This document shows, in pieces, positions 45,624-54,520 of a stretch of DNA of 64,000 bases. Source of the stretch: Pseudomonas sp. S09G 359 (lineage in GTDB: Bacteria; Pseudomonadota; Gammaproteobacteria; Pseudomonadales; Pseudomonadaceae); NCBI RefSeq assembly GCF_002843605.1, contig NZ_CP025263.1, forward strand, positions 1,866,501 through 1,930,500. Reading direction: 5' to 3'. Positions within the stretch are counted from its first letter, which is position 1; the number at the start of each line of letters is the position of its first letter. The notes beneath the pieces were generated by a model. That model saw only the letters and a program-made list of their open reading frames with translations. It did no database searches and had not been told where the DNA came from. Both the position numbers and the translations under genes were made by a program.

Positions 45624-46592
45624 ATGTTGTCGCGCCTTTCCGTCGTCACCTGCTGCCTGTCTCTCGCTGCACTCTGTGCGGCCGGTTCTGCGTCAGCTTT
45701 GCAGTTGCCCTTGCCACCGCCGGGCGAGGACATCGTCGGCCAGGTCCAGGTGATCAAGGCCAAGTACGAAGACACCTTTGCCGACCTGGGCACCACCTAT
45801 GACCTGGGCTATTCGGAAATGGTCGCGGCCAACCCGGGCGTCGATGCCTGGCTGCCGGGGGCGGGCACCGAGATCGTGCTGCCGACGCGTTTCATCCTGC
45901 CACCGGGCCCGCGCGAAGGCATCGTGATCAACCTGGCGGAATACCGGCTGTACTACTTCCCCAAGGGCCAGAACGTGGTCTACACCTTCCCGCTGGGGAT
46001 CGGCCGTGAAGGCTGGGGCTCGCCCATCGCCCATACCAGCATCATCGCCAAGACGCCGAACCCGACCTGGACGCCGCCGGCCTCGATCAAGGCCGAGCAC
46101 GCCGCCAACGGTGACCCGCTGCCCAATGTGGTGCCGGCCGGTCCGGACAACCCCCTGGGCCCGTTCAAGTTTACCCTGGGCACGCCGGGTTACCTGATCC
46201 ACGGCTCCAACATGAAGTTCGGCATCGGTACGCGTACTAGCCACGGCTGCTTCCGCATGTTCAACAACAACGTGCTGGAAATGGCCGGCATGGTGCCGGT
46301 GGGCACGTCAGTGCGCATCATCAACGATGCGTACAAGTTTGGCAGCAGTGGTGGCAAGGTCTACCTCGAAGCGCATACGCCATTGAACGATGACGGCACA
46401 CCGTCGGTGGTCGACAAGCACACGGCGGTGATCAACGCTCTGCTCAAACGTGAGGACCTGGCCAATAACCTGCGGGTGAACTGGGACCAGGTGCGCGATG
46501 TGGTCGCGGCGGAAGATGGCCTGCCGACCGAGATCGGTGTGCCGGGTGCAGCGCCTATAGCGTCCAGTGCACCGATTGACCTGCAACAGTAA
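45624..46592 (+). CDS. L,D-transpeptidase (YkuD family), exported
   Basis: 322 residues from MLSRLSVV, preceded by AAGGA. The signal peptide ends near ASALQ. A LysM-like region follows (DTFADLGTTYDLGYSEMVAA). The YkuD catalytic domain has YLIHGSN and SHGCFRM, giving the active His and Cys. Such enzymes cross-link peptidoglycan through 3-3 links or attach lipoproteins to it. The major peptidoglycan-linked lipoprotein gene oprI is the next gene, on the opposite strand, so a functional link to OprI anchoring is plausible. Confidence 0.92.
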   Translation: MLSRLSVVTCCLSLAALCAAGSASALQLPLPPPGEDIVGQVQVIKAKYEDTFADLGTTYDLGYSEMVAANPGVDAWLPGAGTEIVLPTRFILPPGPREGIVINLAEYRLYYFPKGQNVVYTFPLGIGREGWGSPIAHTSIIAKTPNPTWTPPASIKAEHAANGDPLPNVVPAGPDNPLGPFKFTLGTPGYLIHGSNMKFGIGTRTSHGCFRMFNNNVLEMAGMVPVGTSVRIINDAYKFGSSGGKVYLEAHTPLNDDGTPSVVDKHTAVINALLKREDLANNLRVNWDQVRDVVAAEDGLPTEIGVPGAAPIASSAPIDLQQ

Positions 46593-46596
46593 ACCT

Positions 46597-46687
46597 TGTG
46601 GAAGGGGGCTTGCTCCTGATAACGGTGTATCAGTCAACACCTCCGTGACTGACCTCCGCCATCGGAAGCAAGCCCCCTCTCATATTC
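46597..46687. repeat. REP pair (inverted), variant
   Basis: GTGGAAGGGGGCTTGCTCC and the inverted GAAGCAAGCCCCCTCTCA lie about 40 bases apart, in the convergent gap between the transpeptidase and oprI. Confidence 0.85.
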
Positions 46688-46693
46688 AGGCAA

Positions 46694-46724
46694 TAAAAAA
46701 GCCGACCCATAAATGGATCGGCTT
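46694..46724 (-). terminator. Rho-independent terminator of oprI
   Basis: On the minus strand AAGCCGATCCAT and ATGGGTCGGC pair with one weak position and are followed by TTTTTT. It begins 22 bases after the oprI stop. Confidence 0.9.
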
Positions 46725-46745
46725 GGTAACAACCCCGAAGGACTA

Positions 46746-46997
46746 TTACTTGCGGCTTGCTTTTTCAAGCATGCGCAGAGCGCGTTCGTTAGCTTCGTCA
46801 GCAGTCTGTTGTGCTTTTTGAGCAGCAGCCAGAGCTTCATCAGCTTTACGATAGGCTTCGTCTGCACGGGCCTGGGAGCGAGCTGCTGCGTCTTCAGTTG
46901 CAGTCAGACGAGCTTCGGTTTCTTTGGAGACGCTGCTGCAACCGGTAGCCAGAACTGCGGCCAGAGCCAGAGCAGAGAATTTCAGAACGTTGTTCAT
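46746..46997 (-). CDS. oprI: Major outer-membrane lipoprotein OprI (Lpp-like)
   Basis: 83 residues from [17 protein letters not shown]; the lipobox is ATGC. The mature part is a continuous trimeric coiled coil ([20 protein letters not shown]) and ends in the peptidoglycan-linking RMLEKASRK with C-terminal lysine. Sequence and length agree almost completely with the known Pseudomonas OprI. It is highly expressed in the genus; here a strong terminator follows and AT-rich promoter DNA precedes. Confidence 0.97.
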   Translation of the reverse strand: MNNVLKFSALALAAVLATGCSSVSKETEARLTATEDAAARSQARADEAYRKADEALAAAQKAQQTADEANERALRMLEKASRK

Positions 46998-47608
46998 CGT
47001 GTTCCCCTTCAAGGACTTTCTATTAAATGGCTACTTTCTCAGAGTGAGCTGATAGCCGGCGTACATACTACTCATTACTTGTAGTAAGTAAACTGACGTA
47101 GCGCAAGAAGCAAAAAAAATTCTTGTGCCGAATCTATTTTGGCTAATCTTTTGGAAATTTGTATAAAAAGCGTCCAATTTTTTTCATATGGATGAGCATT
47201 GGATCCAGGCTGAGAGCACCGCCCTGCATGCGTTAGGCCTTGTAAATAGATGAAAATTTATATATCCAGGCTCGCACTTTCGCTCAGGCCGCGTTTAGCC
47301 CTTTCGGTATCTTTTACCCATGTAGAGGTGACTTTAAGAGCGCCTGTTCGTCTCAAGGTTCAACTGCCGGCAATGTTCAGGCTATCGGTCACCGGTTGAT
47401 CGAGGCCCTTTCTATATCCACCAGTGGCAGGGGATGACGAGTGCGCCTTGAGCAATTGCAGGATTGGTGCCTACTATTCCTTACGTGCTGGTTGTGAGCG
47501 CTCAGGTTTTCTCGTTGTCGAAACCGGCACGGGGTGGCGTAGATGTTCCTTCGCCGGAAAAACATCGGTAAGGTAGGGGTCAAAATTCAAGACCCGCGAG
47601 GAGTAGTG
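46998..47608. other. 611-base intergenic region: oprI promoter side and unassigned DNA
   Basis: The left 170 bases are AT-rich and should hold the strong oprI promoter (minus strand). From about 47190 to 47590 there is ordinary sequence with no frame I can support; a 23-codon extension upstream of the GNAT gene has no ribosome site. A small RNA could be present but I see no clear promoter-terminator pair. Confidence 0.5.
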
Positions 47609-47890
47609 ATGAGCGAGGCGTTGTCCATCCACCATGACCAGGCTGGTCATCAGTTCGAGACCAATGTGGACGGTCATCGTGCCTATCTGACCTATATGGA
47701 CCTCGGGAAGCAGACCCTGGATATCTATCGGACCTTCGTGCCCAACGCACTGCGCGGCCGTGGTATCGCGGCGGCATTGACCGAAGAAGCCTTGAAGTTC
47801 GCCGAAGAAGCAGGCTACACAGTGATCCCGTCGTGCTCTTATGTAGAACGCTACATGGAGCGCCACCAGCGCCACGCCGCCAAGCTCTGA
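47609..47890 (+). CDS. Small GNAT-like N-acetyltransferase (YidJ/GtpD type)
   Basis: 93 residues from MSEALSIHHD, preceded by GAGGAG. This is the short single-domain acetyltransferase group: TYMDLGKQTLDIYRTFVPNA, then LRGRGIAAALTEEALKFAEE (the acetyl-CoA loop RGRGIA) and VIPSCSYVERYMERH. Substrates are unknown. A bidirectional terminator follows. Confidence 0.88.
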   Translation: MSEALSIHHDQAGHQFETNVDGHRAYLTYMDLGKQTLDIYRTFVPNALRGRGIAAALTEEALKFAEEAGYTVIPSCSYVERYMERHQRHAAKL

Positions 47891-47906
47891 CGGATCAGCA
47901 GGGAAT

Positions 47907-47935
47907 AAAAAACGCCGGGCTAGCCCGGCGTTTTT
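47907..47935. terminator. Bidirectional terminator between GNAT and DAHP synthase genes
   Basis: CGCCGGGC and GCCCGGCG pair around TA and are flanked by AAAAAA on the left and TTTTT on the right, so it can end transcription from both convergent genes. Confidence 0.93.
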
Positions 47936-47946
47936 GTGTGCGCAAT

Positions 47947-49023
47947 TCAGCTGCGTTTGCGTTTGGGCAATACGTCCTTGAGCTTGGCATGCATGCTGCG
48001 CAGGGTGTTTTCGGTGGCCGCCCAGTCGATGCACGCATCGGTGATCGACACGCCGTACTGCAAGTCGGCCAGGTCTTTTGGAATCGCCTGGCAGCCCCAG
48101 TTCAGGTGGCTCTCGACCATCAGGCCGATAATCGACTGGTTGCCTTCGAGGATCTGGTTGGCGACGTTTTCCATCACCAGCGGCTGCAGGGCCGGGTCCT
48201 TGTTGGAGTTGGCGTGGCTGCAGTCGACCATGATGTTCGGCTTGATCTTGGCCTTGTTCAGCGCCTGCTCGCACAGCGCAACGCTGACCGAATCATAGTT
48301 GGGCTTGCCGTTGCCGCCACGCAGCACCACGTGGCCGTAGGCGTTGCCCTTGGTGGTGACGATGGACACACCACCTTCCTGGTTGATACCCAGGAAGCGG
48401 TGCGGGCTCGACACCGATTGCAGCGCGTTGATCGCAACCGTCAGGCCGCCGTCGGTGCCGTTCTTGAAGCCCACGGCCGAGGACAGGCCGGACGCCATTT
48501 CGCGGTGGGTCTGGGATTCGGTAGTACGCGCGCCGATGGCCGACCAGCTGATCAGGTCTTGCAGGTACTGCGGGGAGATCGGGTCGAGGGCTTCGGTGGC
48601 GGTGGGCAGGCCCATTTCGGCCAGGTCCAGCAGCAATTGGCGACCGATGTGCAAGCCGTCCTGGATCTTGAACGAGTCGTCCAGGTACGGGTCGTTGATC
48701 AAGCCTTTCCAGCCGACGGTGGTGCGCGGTTTTTCGAAATAGACGCGCATCACCAGGTACAAGGTGTCGGACACTTCTGCCGCCAGCACCTTGAGGCGTT
48801 CGGCATATTCATGGGCAGCCTTGAGGTCGTGGATCGAGCAAGGCCCGATCACGACGAAGAGGCGGTGGTCGGTGCCGTCGAGGATGTCACGGATGACTTC
48901 GCGACCCTTGGTGACGGTCTGCAGGGCAGCGTCGCTCAGGGGGATTTCGCGCTTGAGCTGATCAGGTGTGATCAGCGTCTCGTTGGATTCGACGTTAAGG
49001 TCATTGATCGGTAAATCAGCCAT
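47947..49023 (-). CDS. 3-deoxy-7-phosphoheptulonate synthase, class I (AroF/G/H type)
   Basis: 358 residues from MADLPINDLN; the open frame runs further but the extension is non-coding in character. It joins phosphoenolpyruvate and erythrose-4-phosphate at the entry of the shikimate pathway. Class I motifs are present: VVIGPCSIHD, MRVYFEKPRTTVGWKG, ATEALDP, IGARTTESQTHREMASGL, and the metal/substrate residues in VDCSHANS. Which aromatic amino acid inhibits it cannot be read. A class II enzyme is encoded at the right edge of the window. Confidence 0.93.
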   Translation of the reverse strand: MADLPINDLNVESNETLITPDQLKREIPLSDAALQTVTKGREVIRDILDGTDHRLFVVIGPCSIHDLKAAHEYAERLKVLAAEVSDTLYLVMRVYFEKPRTTVGWKGLINDPYLDDSFKIQDGLHIGRQLLLDLAEMGLPTATEALDPISPQYLQDLISWSAIGARTTESQTHREMASGLSSAVGFKNGTDGGLTVAINALQSVSSPHRFLGINQEGGVSIVTTKGNAYGHVVLRGGNGKPNYDSVSVALCEQALNKAKIKPNIMVDCSHANSNKDPALQPLVMENVANQILEGNQSIIGLMVESHLNWGCQAIPKDLADLQYGVSITDACIDWAATENTLRSMHAKLKDVLPKRKRS

Positions 49024-49153
49024 CGTGTTACTCGCCAGGGTCACGGGTGCCGGCCGCCAGCCATCCCCGTGCGGCGGGCACAGCATGATTTGAATGCAGG
49101 GGGGAGGAACCTTAGCGCGTAACACGGGCCCGCGACAATGGGCAAAGCCCGCT

Positions 49154-49588
49154 TTAATCCCGCGCTGGCTGCACAAATGCCTCATGGGAGAACTCGCCGG
49201 CATGGCGCGACACCCACTCCCGGGCCAGGGCTTCGAGTTGCTCAGGCGTCGGCTCGGCGTCTTCGTGCTGGCGGCAGTAGCGTTCCATCCGGCATGCTTG
49301 CTCACCCATGCGTGCACCGAACAGTGCATGCTCGTCGGTGAACGAGATGCCGATGCGGTAGCCGTTCTCGACCTTGCGGCACCACGCCACATAGCCCGGG
49401 TATCGGGCGCTGGCGCCCAGTGAGGGGATGTGCAGATCAACCGCAGTACCCTGGCGCCAGGCGCGCGGCCAATTGCAGGCGATGCCGCCCAGGCCGATAG
49501 TGTGCAGGCGTTGACGGGGGATTGTGGGGGAGGGGCGTTGGATTAACTCGACGGCGACATCATCAGGGTGAGGTAAAAAACGACCCAT
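49154..49588 (-). CDS. PilZ-like domain protein
   Basis: 144 residues from MGRFLPHPDD. The PilZ beta-barrel is suggested by RQRLHTIGLGGIACNWP, GTAVDLHIPSLG and NGYRIGISFTDE, but the canonical DxSxxG c-di-GMP motif is reduced to HTIGLGG, so nucleotide binding is doubtful. The C-terminal half is charged and helical, with HEDAEPTPEQLEALAREWV. It shares a CATG start with the divergent thioredoxin-like gene. Confidence 0.75.
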   Translation of the reverse strand: MGRFLPHPDDVAVELIQRPSPTIPRQRLHTIGLGGIACNWPRAWRQGTAVDLHIPSLGASARYPGYVAWCRKVENGYRIGISFTDEHALFGARMGEQACRMERYCRQHEDAEPTPEQLEALAREWVSRHAGEFSHEAFVQPARD

Positions 49589-49973
49589 GTACACGGACTC
49601 CAAGCACCGTCCAGTTGACGGCGGCAGCAGCAGTATAGTGAAGGAACTGGAATTGACCGACCTGGATATTGACCAGCAATTGCTGGGATTGCCAGGGATT
49701 TCGCTGGTGGTGTTCACCAGTGTGGGGTGTTCCAGTTGCCGTTGGGCACGCCAGCAACTGCCGGGCTGGCGCTTGCCGCTGGACCGCGTGTGCTGGGTGG
49801 ATGCCGGGCACAACGGGGGGGCGGTGGAACGCTACCAGATCTTTCATTTGCCCGCGCTGTTCGTGGTGTGCGAGGGTCAATTCCTCGGGCAAATACAGAC
49901 ACGTCTTACACTTGCCGACCTGAGCGATGCGATCAATCAAGCGCTTACCCGTACTCCTGAGGATCTGCCATGA
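49587..49973 (+). CDS. Thioredoxin-like protein
   Basis: 128 residues. FTSVGCSSCRWARQQLPG has the CxxC redox pair at the start of the first long helix, and FHLPALFVVCEGQ contains the cis-proline strand. There is no signal peptide, so it is cytoplasmic. The annotated ATG overlaps the PilZ-like start by two bases; a GTG or TTG about 18-24 codons later is possible. Its stop overlaps the PanE-like start by 4 bases (ATGA). Confidence 0.75.
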   Translation: MYTDSKHRPVDGGSSSIVKELELTDLDIDQQLLGLPGISLVVFTSVGCSSCRWARQQLPGWRLPLDRVCWVDAGHNGGAVERYQIFHLPALFVVCEGQFLGQIQTRLTLADLSDAINQALTRTPEDLP

Positions 49974-50923
49974 CAGCACAATCGCCGCGTATCGGCATCA
50001 TTGGCACCGGCGCCATCGGTGGTTTCTACGGCCTGATGCTGGCGCGTGCAGGTTTCGATGTGCACTTCCTGTTGCGCAGCGAATATGCCGCCGTCAGCGA
50101 GCACGGCTTGCATCTCAACAGTACGTTGCATGGCAAGCTGCACTTGCACCCGGTGCAGGCCTACGCCCGCGCGGCCGATATGCCGGCGTGCGACTGGTTG
50201 CTGGTGGGCACCAAATCCACCGGCAACGTGGACCTGGCGCCGACCATCGCCCAGGTCGCGGCAGCGGATGCCAAAGTGGTGCTGCTGCAAAACGGCCTCG
50301 ATGTGGAAGACAGCCTGCGTGAACACCTGCCGGCGTCGCTGCATCTGCTCGGCGGCTTGTGCTACATCGGCGTGCATCGCTCCGCGCCTGGCGTGGTCGA
50401 GCACCAGGCGTTGGGCCGGGTCAACCTCGGCTATCACAGCGGCACTGCAGCCAACGATGCAGACCGCCAGAAGGCGATTGTCGAGGCCGGCGCCGCGCTG
50501 TTTCACCAGGCCGGCATCGAGTCCCAGGCCATGGCTAATGTGCATCAGGCCCGGTGGCACAAGCTGGTGTGGAATGTGCCCTACAACGGCCTGTCCGTAT
50601 TACTGGGCACTGGCACCACCGCGCTGATGGCGGATGAATCCAGCCGCGAACTGATCCAGGCGCTGATGGCCGAGGTGGTGCAGGGGGCCAATGCCTGCGG
50701 CCATGCGATCCCCAACAGTTACGCCGAGCAGATGTTCACCATGACCGAGTCCATGGATGACTACCTGCCCAGCATGTACCACGACCATGTGCACAAACGC
50801 CCGCTGGAACTGGCGGCGATCTACGCTCGGCCACTGGCCGCCGCCAAGGCCGCAGGGTGCGAATTGCCGCGCATGCAAGCGCTGTATCAGGCCTTGAGCT
50901 TTATCGATCGGCACAACCGCTGA
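49970..50923 (+). CDS. 2-dehydropantoate 2-reductase family protein
   Basis: 317 residues. The NADPH-binding loop is GIIGTGAIGGFYGLMLARAG. TKSTGN and LLQNGLDVED follow, and the catalytic lysine is in HQARWHKLVWNVPYNGLS. It belongs to the PanE/ApbA family, which makes pantoate for coenzyme A; several paralogues exist in Pseudomonas and this one is not certain to be PanE itself. It is translationally coupled to the thioredoxin-like gene. Confidence 0.88.
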   Translation: MTAQSPRIGIIGTGAIGGFYGLMLARAGFDVHFLLRSEYAAVSEHGLHLNSTLHGKLHLHPVQAYARAADMPACDWLLVGTKSTGNVDLAPTIAQVAAADAKVVLLQNGLDVEDSLREHLPASLHLLGGLCYIGVHRSAPGVVEHQALGRVNLGYHSGTAANDADRQKAIVEAGAALFHQAGIESQAMANVHQARWHKLVWNVPYNGLSVLLGTGTTALMADESSRELIQALMAEVVQGANACGHAIPNSYAEQMFTMTESMDDYLPSMYHDHVHKRPLELAAIYARPLAAAKAAGCELPRMQALYQALSFIDRHNR

Positions 50924-50938
50924 CTGGGGGGAAACACC

Positions 50939-51844
50939 ATGGCGAAGGGATTGGGCGACAAACTGGTGCTGGCGATTTCATCGCGGGCGCTGTTCGACCT
51001 GAGCGACAGCCACAAGGTCTACCTGGCCCAGGGCGTGGAGGCCTATCGCAAATACCAGATCGAACACGAAGAGGAAAATCTCGAGCCCGGCGATGCCTTC
51101 CCATTGGTGAAGAAGCTGCTCAGCCTTAATGCGAGCCTTGGGCGTGCCCGCGTGGAAGTGGTGCTGGTGTCCCGCAACAGTGCCGACACCGGCTTGCGCG
51201 TGTTCAATTCGATCCAGCATTACGGTCTGGATATTTCCCGCGCGGCCTTCGTCGGCGGGCGTAGTCCCTATCCCTATTTGGCGGCATTTGGTTGCCACCT
51301 GTTTTTGTCCACCCATGCCGAGGATGTGCGCAGCGCCCTCGATGCCGGGTTTGCGGCGGCGACGATTCTGTCGGGTGGCCCGCGCCGGGCTTCCAGCGAG
51401 GAACTGCGCATCGCTTTTGACGGCGACGCGGTGCTGTTTTCCGATGAGTCCGAGCGGGTTTACCAGGCCGGCGGGCTGGAGGCGTTCCAGGCCAGCGAGC
51501 GTGAGTCGGCGCGCCAGCCTTTGCATGGCGGGCCTTTCAAGGGCTTCCTGGCAGCGTTGAACCTGTTGCAGCGCGAGTTTCCCGACGAGGCCTGCCCGAT
51601 CCGCACCGCCTTGGTGACTGCCCGTTCGGCACCCTCCCATGAGCGGGTGATTCGCACCCTGCGCGAGTGGGATATCCGCCTGGATGAATCGCTGTTCTTG
51701 GGCGGCCTGGAAAAATCCGCGTTTCTGGAAGCGTTCGCCGCCGATGTATTTTTCGATGATCAGGCCGGGCATTGCGAGAAGGCCAGGGAGGTTGTGGCCA
51801 CCGGGCACGTGCCCCATGGCATCAGTAACGAGGTGAAGATCTAA
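50939..51844 (+). CDS. 5'-nucleotidase (cytosolic NT5C1-like family)
   Basis: 301 residues. LVLAISSRALFDLSDSHKVY is the start of the HAD-like fold, where the nucleophile aspartate is replaced in context by FDLSD. VVLVSRNSADTGLRVFNSI and FDGDAVLFSDESE are further family motifs, and FFDDQAGHCEKA is the C-terminal metal site. It dephosphorylates nucleoside monophosphates. It begins 15 bases after the PanE-like gene, so the two are probably cotranscribed. Confidence 0.88.
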   Translation: MAKGLGDKLVLAISSRALFDLSDSHKVYLAQGVEAYRKYQIEHEEENLEPGDAFPLVKKLLSLNASLGRARVEVVLVSRNSADTGLRVFNSIQHYGLDISRAAFVGGRSPYPYLAAFGCHLFLSTHAEDVRSALDAGFAAATILSGGPRRASSEELRIAFDGDAVLFSDESERVYQAGGLEAFQASERESARQPLHGGPFKGFLAALNLLQREFPDEACPIRTALVTARSAPSHERVIRTLREWDIRLDESLFLGGLEKSAFLEAFAADVFFDDQAGHCEKAREVVATGHVPHGISNEVKI

Positions 51845-51914
51845 GTCAATCCAAGTCGCCTGGGCGCTGCTAAGCTGATTCAATCTCCGCCGTCCTGGCA
51901 ACCCAGGAGGTTCT

Positions 51915-52415
51915 ATGATTCGTTCGATGCTGTATGCCACGGACCTCGGTCTGTATGCGCCTTACGTGATGCAGCATGCGCTGGCGCTGGCGCGAACGTT
52001 CAAGGCTGATTTGTACGTGATTCATGTGGTCGAGCCCATCGGGCTGTTCGCCGAATCGGTGTTGCAGAGCTACCTTGATGAGGCGGCCTTGCGTGAATGG
52101 CAGAGCCAGGGGCTGACCACGGTGATGGCGACCATCGAGCAGCGGGTGCTGGACAGTTTTCGCGAGGAATTGGGGGAGGGGGAGCAGGATCTGAAATTGA
52201 TCCGCTCGGTGCGGGTGATCCAGGGGGACCCGTGCGAAGTGATACTCGAACAGTTGCGCAAACTCTCCGTAGACCTGCTGATCGTCGGCAGCCATAGCCA
52301 TGCAACCGCCGCGGCCACACCGCTTGGGCGTACCGCTGCGCGGGTGTTGCAGCTGTCTACGGTGCCGGTTTACCTGGTGCCTTCCTTACAACGTCGACGC
52401 AGCGATGACGTGTGA
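51915..52415 (+). CDS. Universal stress protein family
   Basis: 166 residues. The Usp fold begins MLYATDLGLYAPYVMQHALA and ends with LLIVGSHSHATAAATPLGRT and LSTVPVYLVP. The G-2x-G-9x-G(S/T) ATP motif is only partly kept (VGSHSHATAAATPLG), so ATP binding is uncertain. It stands alone between the 5'-nucleotidase gene and cysB. Confidence 0.88.
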   Translation: MIRSMLYATDLGLYAPYVMQHALALARTFKADLYVIHVVEPIGLFAESVLQSYLDEAALREWQSQGLTTVMATIEQRVLDSFREELGEGEQDLKLIRSVRVIQGDPCEVILEQLRKLSVDLLIVGSHSHATAAATPLGRTAARVLQLSTVPVYLVPSLQRRRSDDV

Positions 52416-53494
<1,079 letters not shown>

Positions 53495-53518
53495 TACCGC
53501 GTCACTGCAAAGGCAAGC

Positions 53519-54001
53519 TTATTTGGCCTCGGTAACCGTAAACAGTTGCCGAGCGCCTGCCACCAGAATCTCCACCTCATCACCCTCGAACTTGCCCAGC
53601 AGGCTTTTGCCCAACGGTGAACGCGGGGTGATGACGGTCACCGGTTGCCCCACCACTTCCACCTTCAAGCCTGCCGCATCCGGCGCCAGGAACAGCCATT
53701 GCTGGCGACCGTTTTCGTCTTCCAGGCCGAGTAGCGCGCCGACTTCAATACCCCGCTGATCATCGTAGGCACGCAGCGGCATGGCCTGGCACAGCGCCAG
53801 CGCCTGCTTGATTTCCTCGACGCGTTTGGCTTGCCCGGCGGCCAGGTAAGACGCTTCCAGCCCGAGGGTGTCGTATTTGTTCTCGGCGATATTTTCTTCG
53901 TGGGTCGCGGTTTCGTAGGCGGTCTGCGCGGCGCGTTGGGTGATGTCGAGGTCGACGCTGAGTTTCTCCAGCATCATTTGGTGGACGGCGTGTTTATTCA
54001 T
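53519..54001 (-). CDS. GreA/GreB-family factor (not GreA or GreB proper)
   Basis: 160 residues. An N-terminal helical hairpin (LEKLSVDLDITQRAAQTAYE, HEENIAENKYDTLGLEASYL) is followed by the FKBP-like C-terminal domain (PVTVITPRSPLGKSLLGKFE, GDEVEI). The acidic DxxE-type tip of GreA/GreB is altered to HEENIAENKYDT, which still has acidic residues. It may modulate RNA polymerase in a different way. The true greB is at 40857. It begins 12 bases after the upstream membrane-protein gene, so they form an operon. Confidence 0.82.
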   Translation of the reverse strand: MNKHAVHQMMLEKLSVDLDITQRAAQTAYETATHEENIAENKYDTLGLEASYLAAGQAKRVEEIKQALALCQAMPLRAYDDQRGIEVGALLGLEDENGRQQWLFLAPDAAGLKVEVVGQPVTVITPRSPLGKSLLGKFEGDEVEILVAGARQLFTVTEAK

Positions 54002-54013
54002 GGTTGTGCTTGA

Positions 54014-54388
54014 TCATTCGCAAAATTGCAGGACATTCGCCCGGCTCTTTTCATTGGGCGCGTTCTGGTCCTGTTGCAGCCAGAACTGGCATTTAGGGTT
54101 GGCCAGGTTGCGTGCGTTATTGCGCGCCTGCTCCAGGGTTTGCTGTTGTTGCTGCTTTTGCAGGTTCTGCTGGTACTGCTCGAACATGCGGTTCGGCGGC
54201 TCCGGCGCTGGCGCCACAGTGGCCGGCTGGCCCAACTGCTGGACTGCCTGGGCGACGGGGGCCAGGCTTTGCGGGAACAGATAGCGCGATGCCAGCCAGG
54301 TGGTCAGTGCAATGGCGATAAACCCCAGCCACACGCCCAAGGCAATGGCGATGCACAGCTTGAGCAGCGATAACGGACGATCAGACAT
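54014..54388 (-). CDS. Small membrane-anchored protein of unknown function
   Basis: 124 residues. One long hydrophobic helix at about 8-38 (CIAIALGVWLGFIAIALTTW), then a proline-rich spacer, a glutamine-rich helix with QKQQQQQ, and a C-terminal segment with two cysteines (PKCQFW and LQFCE). The domain after the helix would be periplasmic if the N-terminus is inside. No family recognised. Precedes the GreA/B-like gene by 12 bases. Confidence 0.72.
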   Translation of the reverse strand: MSDRPLSLLKLCIAIALGVWLGFIAIALTTWLASRYLFPQSLAPVAQAVQQLGQPATVAPAPEPPNRMFEQYQQNLQKQQQQQTLEQARNNARNLANPKCQFWLQQDQNAPNEKSRANVLQFCE

Positions 54389-54520
54389 GAGGGCCTCCTG
54401 GCAGGCATTGCAGACGTAGCCGCGATTGTCGCACAGCCTCTGTGCAGAATAATCGCGATCAAGCCTTCTGCATCAGCGCATTTATGCGGACAATCGAGCC
54501 TTTGAGCGTTGGAGCCCGGA

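Noticed and set aside
46998..47608. Small RNA in the oprI upstream region
   Set aside because: No repeated GGA-type motifs, promoter-terminator pair or GacA-type site could be found by eye; a search or RNA data would be needed.
47474..48274. 266-codon minus-strand frame over the GNAT gene and terminator
   Set aside because: It crosses a strong terminator and runs antisense to the GNAT gene and out of frame with the DAHP synthase gene.
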